Source: Alphaproteobacteria bacterium (lineage in GTDB: Bacteria > Pseudomonadota > Alphaproteobacteria > Rhizobiales > Beijerinckiaceae). From it: a DNA stretch of 61,080 nt. Under the pieces are notes generated by a model. That model worked only from the letters and a program-made list of their open reading frames with translations. It searched no databases and had not been told where the DNA came from. A program made the position numbers and the translations under genes. The stretch lies in NCBI GenBank assembly GCA_021325385.1, contig JAJPHH010000085.1:1-61080 (forward strand), read 5' to 3'. Position 1 is the first letter of the stretch. Every line of letters begins with the position of its first letter. Shown here in pieces: positions 34,897-42,811 of the stretch.

Positions 34897-35640
34897 ATGG
34901 CCGAAGAACTCGTCCGCATGGAGCATATCACCAAATATTATGGCCGCGTTCGCGCGTTGGAGGATGTGAGCCTCGTGGTCGGCAAGAGCGAGATCGTCGG
35001 ATTGCTCGGCGACAACGGCGCCGGCAAGTCGACCCTGATCAAAGTCCTGTCCGGCGCTGCGCCGGCGACGAGCGGCGATATTTATGTGCGCGGCGTGAAG
35101 GTCGATATTCGCAGCACGACCGACGCGATCGCGCAGGGGATCGAAACGATCTACCAGGATTCAGCGCTGGTGACGCAATTGTCGATCGCGCGCAATCTGT
35201 TCCTCGGCCGCGAGCCGATCCGGGGGCCGCGCTTCCTCAATCGCATGGATCATCCGCTGATGGAGAAGGTCGCCGGAGATCTGCTCAAGAAAGTCGGCAT
35301 CGGCAAGACCATTCCCGCCTCGACGCCGATCGGCTCGCTCTCGGGCGGCGAGCGCCAGGCGGTGGCGATCGCCAGGGCGCTGCATTTCGACAGCGACCTC
35401 ATCATTCTCGACGAGCCGACCAACAATCTCGGCGTCGCCGAGACCCAGGGCGTGCTGCGCTTCGTCCGCAATGCGCGCGATTCCGGGCATTCCTGCATCT
35501 TCATCGCGCATAATATTCACCACGTTTTCCAGGTGGTCGATCGCATCGTCGTCATGCGTCGCGGCCGGATCGTCGCCGACGATATCGATCCGAAGCGCAC
35601 GACCGTCGCCGAGGTGGAAGGGGTGATCACGGGGGAATGA
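34897..35640 (+). CDS. Sugar ABC transporter ATP-binding protein, single domain (FrcA type)
   Basis: The 247-residue ATPase powers the importer. It has Walker A GDNGAGKST (38-46), signature LSGGERQ (148-154) and Walker B LIILDEPT (168-175). Unlike RbsA or XylG, which have two fused domains (~500 residues), it has one, as in FrcA. The ATG at 34897 is chosen because the upstream frame overlaps the permease. It might also serve the importer at 50.3-52.3 kb, which has no ATPase gene in view; that is speculation. Confidence 0.93.
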   Translation: MAEELVRMEHITKYYGRVRALEDVSLVVGKSEIVGLLGDNGAGKSTLIKVLSGAAPATSGDIYVRGVKVDIRSTTDAIAQGIETIYQDSALVTQLSIARNLFLGREPIRGPRFLNRMDHPLMEKVAGDLLKKVGIGKTIPASTPIGSLSGGERQAVAIARALHFDSDLIILDEPTNNLGVAETQGVLRFVRNARDSGHSCIFIAHNIHHVFQVVDRIVVMRRGRIVADDIDPKRTTVAEVEGVITGE

Positions 35641-35686
35641 GGACGGGGGCTCGATGGCGGCGAAGGGCGAGCGGATTTACGGGCCC

Positions 35687-35758
35687 TTTCTTCGTGCCTT
35701 CTTCGTGTCCTTAGTGTTAAAAATAAACACTAAGGACACAAAGGGTTCACGAAGGGCA
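35687..35758. repeat. TTCGTG-type palindromic element, copy 2
   Basis: Inverted repeat centred on TTAGTGTTAAAAATAAACACTAA with outer arms GTGCCTTCTTCGTGTCC and GGACACAAAGGGTTCACGAAG. The stretch continues into a decayed copy of the malate synthase 3' end, as does the copy at 36266-36334, so both flanks of the GxxExxY gene carry the same composite repeat. Confidence 0.8.
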
Positions 35759-35764
35759 CGCGTT

Positions 35765-35836
35765 TCAATCGATCAGCTTGTACGCGGGACTCTCCTTCAA
35801 ACGTTTTCTGTCCTTGTGTGCAGGGACGTCCGAGTA
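35765..35836 (-). pseudogene. Decayed duplicate of the malate synthase 3' end
   Basis: Read on the minus strand, this stretch matches the last ~75 bases of aceB (36340 onward): CTCGGAC, TCCCTG, AGGAC, then CCCGCGTACAAGCTGATCGA and TGA. The final block has one mismatch in 27 bases with aceB; the inner part has many substitutions and indels. Together with the adjoining palindrome it forms a ~150-bp direct repeat with the region 36266-36400. Confidence 0.7.
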
Positions 35837-35852
35837 AGCCAGGTTGAACCGG

Positions 35853-36263
35853 ATGACGTCGAAGACGGGCCAGGTTTACGAGCCCCTGCCGCGAGCGACT
35901 GAGGAGAGCGCCAGGAGCGTGATTGATTCTGCGATGGCTATTCATCGCGCGCTCGGACCCGGGCTATTGGAATCCGCGTACGAGGTTTGCCTTGTCTATG
36001 AACTGGAGCGGCGCGGCCGAACTGTCGTTCGCCAGACGGCGCTCCCTGTCGTCTATGAGACGATCAAGCTCGAGGCCGGGTACAGGATCGATTTGCTCGT
36101 CGATAACGCGGTGATCGTTGAAGTCAAATCCATCGAAGCGCTTGCGCCGATCCATGAAGCGCAGCTATTGACCTATCTGAGGCTGTCCGGTCGGCGGTTG
36201 GGATTTCTGATCAATTTCAACGTCGTGCTGCTCAAGCAAGGCGTCAAAAGAATGATTTTGTGA
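35853..36263 (+). CDS. GxxExxY protein
   Basis: This family is named for the motif visible here as GPGLLESAYE (G, E and Y in place). It also has an LLVDNAVIVEVKS segment that looks like the D...(D/E)xK part of a nuclease-fold core, then a C-terminal RLGFLINFNVVLLKQGVKR. The ATG at 35853 is used; a TTG at 35844 would add three residues. About 136 residues is normal. The biological role is unknown. The gene is bracketed by direct repeats (palindrome plus aceB 3' fragment), so it appears to be a separately acquired or duplicated unit. Confidence 0.85.
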   Translation: MTSKTGQVYEPLPRATEESARSVIDSAMAIHRALGPGLLESAYEVCLVYELERRGRTVVRQTALPVVYETIKLEAGYRIDLLVDNAVIVEVKSIEALAPIHEAQLLTYLRLSGRRLGFLINFNVVLLKQGVKRMIL

Positions 36264-36265
36264 AC

Positions 36266-36334
36266 TTCGTGCGTCCTTCGTGTCCTTGGTGTTAAAATTT
36301 AACACCAAGGACACGAAGGGTTCACGAAGGACAC
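36266..36334. repeat. TTCGTG-type palindromic element, copy 3
   Basis: The centre is a perfect 20-bp inverted repeat with a one-base centre: 36277-36296 pairs with 36298-36317. Outer arms partly continue (GTCCTTCGTG with CACGAAGGG). It sits between the convergent GxxExxY gene and aceB and would be a strong bidirectional terminator. Confidence 0.9.
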
Positions 36335-36339
36335 GCGCT

Positions 36340-37947
36340 TCAATCGATCAGTTTGTACGCGGGCAGGGTCAGGAATTCCTCGAAGTCCTGCGCCAGGGAC
36401 ATGTCCGAGAACAGCTTGATCGCCTCGGCGAACCGGCCCGATTCGAATACGGCCGGCGTGAAGGCGTTGCGCAGCTTGTTCATCTCGTCGGCGAGCGTCG
36501 CCTTGAACAGATCGGGCGTGACCTGGCGGCCGTCGTCGAGCGTCGCGCCGAGCTTCAGCCATTGCCAGACTTGCGCGCGCGAAATCTCCGCCGTCGCAGC
36601 GTCCTCCATCAGATGATAGAGCGGCACGGCGCCGCGGCCGCGCAGCCACGCCTCGATATATTGCACGCCGACGCGAATGTTCTCGCGCAAGCCCGCCTCG
36701 GTGCGCTGACCGTCATGGACGCGCAGCATGTCCCCGCGCGAAACGGTCACGTCCTCGCGCAGGCGGTCGAGCTGGTTGGGCTGCGGCATAACGCGATCGA
36801 AGACCTCCATCGCGACCGGCACGAGATCCGGGTGAGCGACCCAGGTGCCGTCATGTCCATTGGTCGCCTCGCGCTCCTTGTCGGCCCGCACCTTGGCGAA
36901 GGCGGTCTCGTTGGCGGCAGCGTCGCCCTTGACTGGAATCTGCGCCGCCATGCCGCCCATCGCGAAGCAGCCGCGGCGATGACAGGTCTTGATGAGAAGC
37001 AGCGAATAGGCGGAAAGGAACGCTTCGCCCATGACCATGCGCGACCGGTCAGGCGTCAGGAAGCGCGGATTTTTGCCGAGCCGCTTGATGAAGGAGAAAA
37101 TATAGTCCCAGCGGCCGCAATTGAGCCCGGCCATGTGGTCGCGCAATTCGTAGATGATCTCGTCCATCTCGAAGGCCGCGGGCAAGGTCTCGATCAGGAC
37201 GGTCGCCTTGAACGTGCCTCTGGCGACGGCGAGCCGCTCCTCGGCGAAATTGAAGACGTCGTTCCACAGGCGCGCCTCGAGATGGCTCTCGATCTTCGGC
37301 AGATAGAAGGCGGGCGTCGCGCCCTGCGCCATCTTCTTCTTGGCGTTGTGGAAGACGTAAAGGCCGAAATCGAACAGCGCGCCCGACATGGCCTCGCCGT
37401 CGACCGTCAGATGGCGCTCCGGCAAATGCCAGCCGCGCGGCCTGACCATCAGCACGGCCGGCTTGGCGGCCAGCTTGTACTCCTTGCCGGTGGAGGGCTC
37501 GACGAAGTCGATCTTGCCGTCCCAGCGGTCTTTCAGATTGATCTGGCCCTCGATCAGGTTGGCGAAGGAGGGCGAGCAGGCGTCCTCGAAATCGGCCATG
37601 AAGACTTTCGCGCCGGAATTCAGCGCGTTGACGATCATCTTGCGGTCGACCGGGCCGGTGATCTCGACGCGACGGTCGAGAAGGTCGGCCGGGATCGGCG
37701 CGACCCGCCAATCGCTTTCGCGGACGGCGCGGGTCTCGGGGAGGAAATCCGGCGTCTCGCCGGCGTCGAAGAGCTTCTGGCGCTCGGCTCTGCGGGCGAG
37801 CAGTTCGCGTCTGGTCTTGTCGAACCGGCGGTGGAGGTCGACGAGGAAAGCAAGCGCGCCGGGGGTGAGGATTTCCTCATAGCGAGGGCCCTTCTGGGCG
37901 TGAACGCCGACGCCCGAAACAGTCTCCAGAGATACGGAATCGCTCAC
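36340..37947 (-). CDS. aceB: Malate synthase A
   Basis: Malate synthase condenses glyoxylate with acetyl-CoA to malate, the second step of the glyoxylate shunt, so it points to growth on acetate, fatty acids or C2 compounds. Recognisable parts are MADFEDACSPSFANLI, AVLMVRPRGWHLPERH, the ATVLIETLPAAFEMDEIIYE segment with the Mg-binding glutamate, and GLNCGRWDYIFSFIK. The GTG at 37947 (after GGAAGG) starts MSDSVSLETV as expected; an ATG at 37989 would add 14 residues. It ends PAYKLID, and the 3' end is duplicated upstream of the neighbouring GxxExxY gene. Isocitrate lyase is not in the window. Confidence 0.95.
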   Translation of the reverse strand: MSDSVSLETVSGVGVHAQKGPRYEEILTPGALAFLVDLHRRFDKTRRELLARRAERQKLFDAGETPDFLPETRAVRESDWRVAPIPADLLDRRVEITGPVDRKMIVNALNSGAKVFMADFEDACSPSFANLIEGQINLKDRWDGKIDFVEPSTGKEYKLAAKPAVLMVRPRGWHLPERHLTVDGEAMSGALFDFGLYVFHNAKKKMAQGATPAFYLPKIESHLEARLWNDVFNFAEERLAVARGTFKATVLIETLPAAFEMDEIIYELRDHMAGLNCGRWDYIFSFIKRLGKNPRFLTPDRSRMVMGEAFLSAYSLLLIKTCHRRGCFAMGGMAAQIPVKGDAAANETAFAKVRADKEREATNGHDGTWVAHPDLVPVAMEVFDRVMPQPNQLDRLREDVTVSRGDMLRVHDGQRTEAGLRENIRVGVQYIEAWLRGRGAVPLYHLMEDAATAEISRAQVWQWLKLGATLDDGRQVTPDLFKATLADEMNKLRNAFTPAVFESGRFAEAIKLFSDMSLAQDFEEFLTLPAYKLID

Positions 37948-38216
37948 TTTCCACGCCTTCCTTCGGGTTTTTCTTCGCTCTGCCGTCAATTAAGGCAAGA
38001 AAGCCGGGATTTGAAGGCCGCAGCGAGCGATTTCGTCAGGCCGGTTAGGCTTAACGCGCGCGATTTGATGCAAGTTGCTGCGGTCGCCCGTATGAAACCG
38101 GCTCAGGCGGCGGACGGTTATCAGAGAAATTGCGTCGACGCGACGAAGCGGCAGGGCTTGACCGGCCGTCCGCTTCGAAGAGAGGCCACGCCGCGTCGAG
38201 CGACGGAGTTGGCGCG

Positions 38217-38468
38217 ATGGCGCAGGACGCGAGCGAAACCGGCCAAGGCGAGGACGACGGCCTCGACAGCGAGCCGCTGCACTTTGTCATCGGCCAAGAC
38301 GGTTCCGGCTATTGGGTCGTCGCCGAAGCGCATGGCCGCTATGGCGGGATTTTCTGCAGCAAGGACGCCGCCTTGCGCTTCGCCAAATTCGAAAGCGGCG
38401 ACCGGCTGGGCGAATGCGCGGTCGTCGACGGGCGACTCGAATTCGACGTGCGCCGATCGCGGCGCTGA
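38217..38468 (+). CDS. Small conserved-looking protein of unknown function
   Basis: The 83-residue protein starts at the ATG 38217 (MAQDASETG). The C-terminal half, FVIGQDGSGYWVVAEAHGRY then GGIFCSKDAALRFAKFE, looks like a DUF2188-type small beta-alpha domain in which a tryptophan and aromatic residues alternate. No membrane or signal sequence. It is divergent from aceB and followed by tandem repeat elements. Confidence 0.6.
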   Translation: MAQDASETGQGEDDGLDSEPLHFVIGQDGSGYWVVAEAHGRYGGIFCSKDAALRFAKFESGDRLGECAVVDGRLEFDVRRSRR

Positions 38469-38474
38469 TTGGGG

Positions 38475-38601
38475 TCGGGTGACGCACAGGGAGCCCGCGT
38501 CGGTGTCCTTCGTGCTTCCTTCGTGAACTTAGTGTTTTAATCTTTCAACACAAAGGTCGCCAAGGAAGCACAAAGGTCACAAAGGGCGCATGATCACCCG
38601 A
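38475..38601. repeat. TTCGTG-type palindromic element, copy 4
   Basis: A 127-bp palindromic unit. Its ends TCGGGTGA (38475-38482) and TCACCCGA (38594-38601) are perfectly complementary and specific to this copy. The core is GGTGTCCTTCGTGCTTCCTT...AAGGAAGCACAAAGGTCAC. It is immediately followed by copy 5 in direct orientation. Confidence 0.8.
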
Positions 38602-38602
38602 A

Positions 38603-38754
38603 GGACCTCCGCAAAATGGCTCTTAAACGCACGCGTCGGTGTCCTTCGTGCTTCCTTCGTGAACTTAGTGTTTTAAATCTTTCAACACAGAGGTCGCCAA
38701 GGAAGCACAAAGGTCACAAGGGCGCATGATAAGAGCTATTTTGCAGAGGTCTCC
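38603..38754. repeat. TTCGTG-type palindromic element, copy 5
   Basis: A 152-bp unit with the same core as copy 4 but different ends: GGACCTCCGCAAAATGGCTC on the left and its near-complement GAGCTATTTTGCAGAGGTC on the right. Together copies 4 and 5 fill the 307-bp gap between the small protein gene and the enoyl-CoA hydratase gene; no gene is there. Confidence 0.8.
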
Positions 38755-38775
38755 AAACGGAGAGGGAAAGTCGCT

Positions 38776-39549
38776 CTACCTATTCTTAAAATTCGGCGGC
38801 CGCTTCTCGATGAAGGCCGCCATCCCTTCCTTTTGGTCGTCGGTGGCGAACAAGGAATGGAAGACCCGGCGCTCGAAGCGCACGCCTTCGGCGAGCGTCG
38901 TCTCGTAAGCCCGATTGACGCTTTCCTTGGCGATCATCACCGCGGGCAGCGAATAGCCGGCGATCGTCGCCGCCGCTTTCAGCGCCTCCTCGATCAGCTT
39001 GTCGGCCGGGACGATCCGCGCGACCAGGCCGCAGCGCTCGGCCTCGGCCGCGTCCATCATCCGGCCGGTCAGAATGAGGTCCATGGCTTTCGCCTTGCCG
39101 ACGAAACGGGCGAGGCGCTGCGTGCCGCCGGCGCCGGGAATGACGCCGAGCTTGATCTCGGGCTGTCCGAATTTGGCGGTGTCGGCGGCGATGATGAAGT
39201 CGCACATCATGGCGAGCTCGCAGCCGCCGCCCAGCGCGAAGCCGGCGACCGCCGCGATGACCGGTTTGCGCGCTTCGGCGACTTTATGCCAGTCGGCGAC
39301 GAAATCGCCGAGAAACGCCTCCATATAGGTTTTGCCGCTCATCTCCTTGATGTCGGCGCCCGCCGCGAACGCCTTGTCCGAGCCGGCGATGACGATCGCG
39401 CCGATCGCCGGGTCTGCTTCGAAATCCGCCAATGCGCCGCCGAGCTCCTTGATCAGGCGGGCATTGAGGGCGTTCAGCGCTTGCGGCCGATTGAGCCGCA
39501 CGAGGCCGACTTTGTCATGCCTCTCGACGAGGATTGTCTCATAGGTCAT
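38776..39549 (-). CDS. Enoyl-CoA hydratase
   Basis: This crotonase-fold enzyme (257 residues) hydrates trans-2-enoyl-CoA in beta-oxidation. The first oxyanion-hole segment is [12 protein letters not shown]; the second, with the catalytic glutamates, is [20 protein letters not shown], followed by [17 protein letters not shown]. The C-terminus KRPPNFKNR is typical of short-chain enoyl-CoA hydratases (PaaF/FadB1-like). With malate synthase nearby it fits fatty-acid or acetyl-CoA use. It is a single gene. Confidence 0.93.
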   Translation of the reverse strand: MTYETILVERHDKVGLVRLNRPQALNALNARLIKELGGALADFEADPAIGAIVIAGSDKAFAAGADIKEMSGKTYMEAFLGDFVADWHKVAEARKPVIAAVAGFALGGGCELAMMCDFIIAADTAKFGQPEIKLGVIPGAGGTQRLARFVGKAKAMDLILTGRMMDAAEAERCGLVARIVPADKLIEEALKAAATIAGYSLPAVMIAKESVNRAYETTLAEGVRFERRVFHSLFATDDQKEGMAAFIEKRPPNFKNR

Positions 39550-39814
39550 GCGAGCGCCTCCTTGGTCCGCTAGCGCTAGCCGACGGCGGCGCAGATGAAA
39601 AGACGCGCCTTCGCATTCCCGATCGTCGCCGCCTGCGCCGGCCGGTTTTGACGACGCCGCGCGGACCGTAAGTCAGCGGCGCGTCGCTGAGCGGGCATAG
39701 GATCTTTGAAATGGCTTCGCGATCAGCATGGCTTTGCGTTCGGCGACGCCACATTGAAAGGGCGGCGAGCGGGGAATAGCATTGCCCTGCTTGGCGCGAG
39801 ATGGGCTTGACGAG

Positions 39815-41425
39815 ATGCGAGCGGATCGGGTCGAAGCGCATGGGCGGCGGGGCGGACTGGCGGGCGTCCTTTCGCTCCTTTGCGCGGTCGCGGCGTTCTT
39901 GATTTTCTCGACGGCGTCGGCTGCCGCGGCGGCCGAGCATCGCATCGCGCTGGTAATCGGCAACGGCGCCTACAAGATCGCGCCGCGCCTCGACAATCCG
40001 GTGGACGACGCAAAGGCGGTCGCCGCCGCCTTCAAGCGGCTCGGCTTTCAGGTCTTCGAAGGCTATGATCTGACCGGCGACCAGATGCGCTCGGCTCTGT
40101 CGCAATTTTCCGCCGCGCTGGACGGATCGGACGCGGCTTTGGTCTATTATTCAGGCCACGGCGTTGCGCTGGACGGCGAGAACTACTTGCTGCCGACCGA
40201 CATCGACCCGAAGACGCCGAGCGATCTCGATCTCAACGCGATCAGCGCCTCGCAGGTTCTGCGGCAAATGCGCCGCGAGGAACGAGCGATCGTGCTCATT
40301 CTCGACGCCTGCCGCGAAGACCCGTTCGCGCAGGAGCTGGCGCGGACGAAAAGCCGGGCGATCATCGGCGCGCGCGGCCTCAATCCGATCGAGGGCGACC
40401 TTGCTCGCGGCGCCCTGATCGCCTTCGCCACCGATCCGAACAGCGTCGCCTTCGACGGCCCGCCGGGCGGACACAGCCCCTTCACCAAGGCGCTGCTCAA
40501 TCATCTCGCAGATCCCGGCGTGCCGATCGAGACGGTGATGTCGCGCGTAAGGTCGGAAGTCTGGGAAGCGACCAAGAACAAGCAGCTCCCCTGGGTCAAC
40601 ACCTCGATCATCGGCGAATTCGAACTCAATCCGAAGCCCGCGCCCGTGGTCGCGGCGGCCAGCCCGCCCCCGGCGCCGGAAAATCAGTCGACGGAAAATC
40701 TGCTGTGGGAATCGGCGGAGCATTCCAATCTCGCCGCCGATTACCAAGCCTATCTCGACGCTTTTCCAAAGGGCGTGTTCGCGCAGATGGCGCGAAATCG
40801 CATCGCCGCCTTGACGGCGCCGGACGCGGCGGCCTCGACGCCGAGCCCGTCGCGAACGATGAAATCCGACAATGACGCCGCTTTGGCCGAGCAGGGGCTC
40901 GATCTCGGGCTCGCCGACCGCAGGGAGCTGCAACTGCGCTTGGCGGCGCTGAAATTCGACGCCGGTCCGGCGGACGGCGAATTCGGCGACAAGGCGCGCG
41001 CCGCCATTCGCGCCTGGCAGGCGCGCCACGGCCTGGCGCCGACCGGCTATTTCGACGCGCCGCAAGTGGCGATGCTGAAGCAGGAAAGCGAGGAGGCTTA
41101 CCAGCGCCTGATCGCCGCGCCGCCGCCCCGCGTCCAAAAAGCGCCGGCGATCGTCAAGGCGCCCGCAACAGTCGCGCCCGCGCCCCTCATCGAACAGCCG
41201 CGCCGTCGGGCGCAGCGGAAGCGGCCGGATTGCTGGGACGATCCGACCTGCGGCGCAGCCCATCGGCAAGCGCATGCGCCGGCGATCGAAGCGCCGGCGC
41301 GCGAAGCCGCAAAGCCGGCGCAGCATCCGGCGACGGATCAGTTCCTCGGCGGATGCCAAGAGGGCTTCCACAATGTCCCGGCGCCGACGCCTTCCGGCTA
41401 TCGCTGCGTCCAGAACGGGTACTGA
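39815..41425 (+). CDS. Caspase-family (C14) protein with peptidoglycan-binding-like domain
   Basis: The 536-residue protein has a signal or anchor sequence (13-40), then a caspase-like domain starting HRIALVIGNGAYK, with catalytic His115 in YYSGHG and Cys166 in LDACRE. A linker with the WESAEHSNLAADYQAYLDAFPKG-type segment near 300 follows. Then comes a peptidoglycan-binding-like domain (about 375-440: LAALKFDAGPADGEFG, AIRAWQARHGL). The last 30 residues contain four cysteines, one adjacent to a PTPSGYRC motif. It may be a periplasmic cysteine protease tied to the wall. The ATG at 39815 is used; a TTG at 39782 precedes it. Confidence 0.87.
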   Translation: MRADRVEAHGRRGGLAGVLSLLCAVAAFLIFSTASAAAAAEHRIALVIGNGAYKIAPRLDNPVDDAKAVAAAFKRLGFQVFEGYDLTGDQMRSALSQFSAALDGSDAALVYYSGHGVALDGENYLLPTDIDPKTPSDLDLNAISASQVLRQMRREERAIVLILDACREDPFAQELARTKSRAIIGARGLNPIEGDLARGALIAFATDPNSVAFDGPPGGHSPFTKALLNHLADPGVPIETVMSRVRSEVWEATKNKQLPWVNTSIIGEFELNPKPAPVVAAASPPPAPENQSTENLLWESAEHSNLAADYQAYLDAFPKGVFAQMARNRIAALTAPDAAASTPSPSRTMKSDNDAALAEQGLDLGLADRRELQLRLAALKFDAGPADGEFGDKARAAIRAWQARHGLAPTGYFDAPQVAMLKQESEEAYQRLIAAPPPRVQKAPAIVKAPATVAPAPLIEQPRRRAQRKRPDCWDDPTCGAAHRQAHAPAIEAPAREAAKPAQHPATDQFLGGCQEGFHNVPAPTPSGYRCVQNGY

Positions 41426-41440
41426 TGTCAACTCCTTTCC

Positions 41441-41590
41441 CTTCGCAAAATACCCCTTGAGCGCACGCCCCGGCGCCCTTCGTGCTTCCTTCGAGACCTT
41501 AGTGTTTAAAATCTTTCAACACAAAGATCACAAAGGAGGCACAAAGATCACAAGGGCGCATGATCAGGGCTATTTTTGCAGGAGGTCTCC
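41441..41590. repeat. TTCGTG-type palindromic element, copy 6
   Basis: Contains GCGCCCTTCGTGCTTCCTTC, centre AGTGTTTAAAATC, and the right arm with AAAGGAGGCACAAAGATCAC. Its ends GCAAAATACCCC and GGGCTATTTTTGC resemble those of copy 5. It lies between the caspase gene and the aldo/keto reductase gene. Confidence 0.75.
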
Positions 41591-41637
41591 TTCGGAAGAG
41601 AGGCGAGAGCCCGCTTATCGACATCAAGGAGAGCGAC

Positions 41638-42636
41638 ATGGAGCAACGACAGCTCGGAGCGCGCGGACCCAGCGTCTCCGCCATCGGCCTCGGCTGCATG
41701 GGCATGTCGGGCATGTACGGGCCCGCCGATCGCGCCGAGAGCATCGCGACGATCCACGCCGCAATCGACGCCGGAATCAGTCTGATCGACACCGGCGATT
41801 TCTACGGCATGGGCCATAATGAAATGCTGATCGGCGAGGCGCTGAAAGGCGGAAAACGCGATTCCGTCCTGCTGAGCGTGAAATTCGGCGCGATGCGCGA
41901 CCCGGCCGGCGGCTGGCAGGGCTATGACGCCCGGCCGCAGGCGGTGAAGAGCTTCCTCGCCTATTCGCTGCAGCGGCTCGGCGTCGACCACATCGATATT
42001 TACCGGCCGGCGCGGCTCGACCCGAACGTGCCGATCGAAGACACGATCGGCGCGATCGCCGACATGATCAAAGCCGGCTATGTGCGCCATATCGGCCTTT
42101 CCGAGGTCGGCGCCGAGACGATCCGCCGCGCGGCGGCCGTGCATCCGATCGCAGATCTGCAGATCGAATATTCGCTGATCACGCGCGGGATCGAGGACAA
42201 GATCCTGCCCGCCTGCCGCGAACTGGGCGTGGCGATCACCGCTTATGGCGTGCTGTCGCGCGGTCTGATCAGCGGCCATTGGCGCAAGGACGCGCCGGTC
42301 GGCCGCGGCGACTTCCGCGCCCATAGCCCGCGCTTTCAGGCGGGCAATGTCGAGCAAAATCTGGCCTTGGTCGAAAACTTGCGCCAAGTCGCCGAGGCCA
42401 AGGGCGCGAGCGTCGCCCAGATCGCCATCGCCTGGGTCCTGGCCCAGGGCGAGGATATCGTCCCGGTGATCGGCGCGCGCCGCCGCGACCGCCTCGAAGA
42501 AGCGCTCGGCGCGCTCGACCTGCGCCTCGGCGCCGCCGACCTCGCCACCATCGAAGCCGCCGCCCCGAAAGGCGCAGCGGCCGGCGAGCGCTACCCCCCG
42601 GCCGGCATGGCCTCGCTCGACAGCGAGCGCGGCTGA
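41638..42636 (+). CDS. Aldo/keto reductase
   Basis: The 332-residue TIM-barrel protein is of the AKR11/AKR13 type (EQRQLGARGPSVSAIGLGCM). Three residues of the catalytic tetrad are visible: Asp51, Tyr56 (IDTGDFYG) and Lys82 (SVKFG). The position normally occupied by the catalytic histidine (LYYQHR) reads IYRPAR, so His is replaced by Ala125. NADPH-site residues occur in the late segment (QIAIAWVLAQGEDIVPVIG). The start at 41638 follows AAGGAGAG. Activity is probably retained but altered. It precedes tRNA-Leu and the island. Confidence 0.9.
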   Translation: MEQRQLGARGPSVSAIGLGCMGMSGMYGPADRAESIATIHAAIDAGISLIDTGDFYGMGHNEMLIGEALKGGKRDSVLLSVKFGAMRDPAGGWQGYDARPQAVKSFLAYSLQRLGVDHIDIYRPARLDPNVPIEDTIGAIADMIKAGYVRHIGLSEVGAETIRRAAAVHPIADLQIEYSLITRGIEDKILPACRELGVAITAYGVLSRGLISGHWRKDAPVGRGDFRAHSPRFQAGNVEQNLALVENLRQVAEAKGASVAQIAIAWVLAQGEDIVPVIGARRRDRLEEALGALDLRLGAADLATIEAAAPKGAAAGERYPPAGMASLDSERG

Positions 42637-42695
42637 GCAGCCCGGCCGATCGCGCATTGACAGCCCGGCGGCGCGGCCTTTATGAAGCCGCCCGG

Positions 42696-42780
42696 GCCCA
42701 GGTGGCGGAATTGGTAGACGCACTGGTTTCAGGTACCAGCGGCGCAAGCCGTGGAGGTTCGAGTCCTCTCCTGGGCACCA
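42696..42780 (+). tRNA. tRNA-Leu (CAG)
   Basis: Acceptor GCCCAGG pairs with CCTGGGC, followed by A and encoded CCA. The anticodon loop TTCAGGT reads CAG at 42729-42731. The long variable arm (GGCGCAAGCC region) is expected of leucine tRNA. The last 17 bases are repeated at 44667-44683. Confidence 0.98.
42764..42780 (+). other. attL-like repeat in tRNA-Leu 3' end
   Basis: TCCTCTCCTGGGCACCA, the T-arm end, acceptor strand and CCA of tRNA-Leu, forms the left copy of the direct repeat. Confidence 0.7.
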
Positions 42781-42811
42781 GGGCTAGACATTCCCCTGAC
42801 ATCCCAAATAG

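Noticed and set aside
38475-38754. Two tandem repeat units that could suggest a CRISPR array
   Set aside because: Only two units of 127-152 bases, each self-complementary, with no regular spacers and no cas genes in the window.
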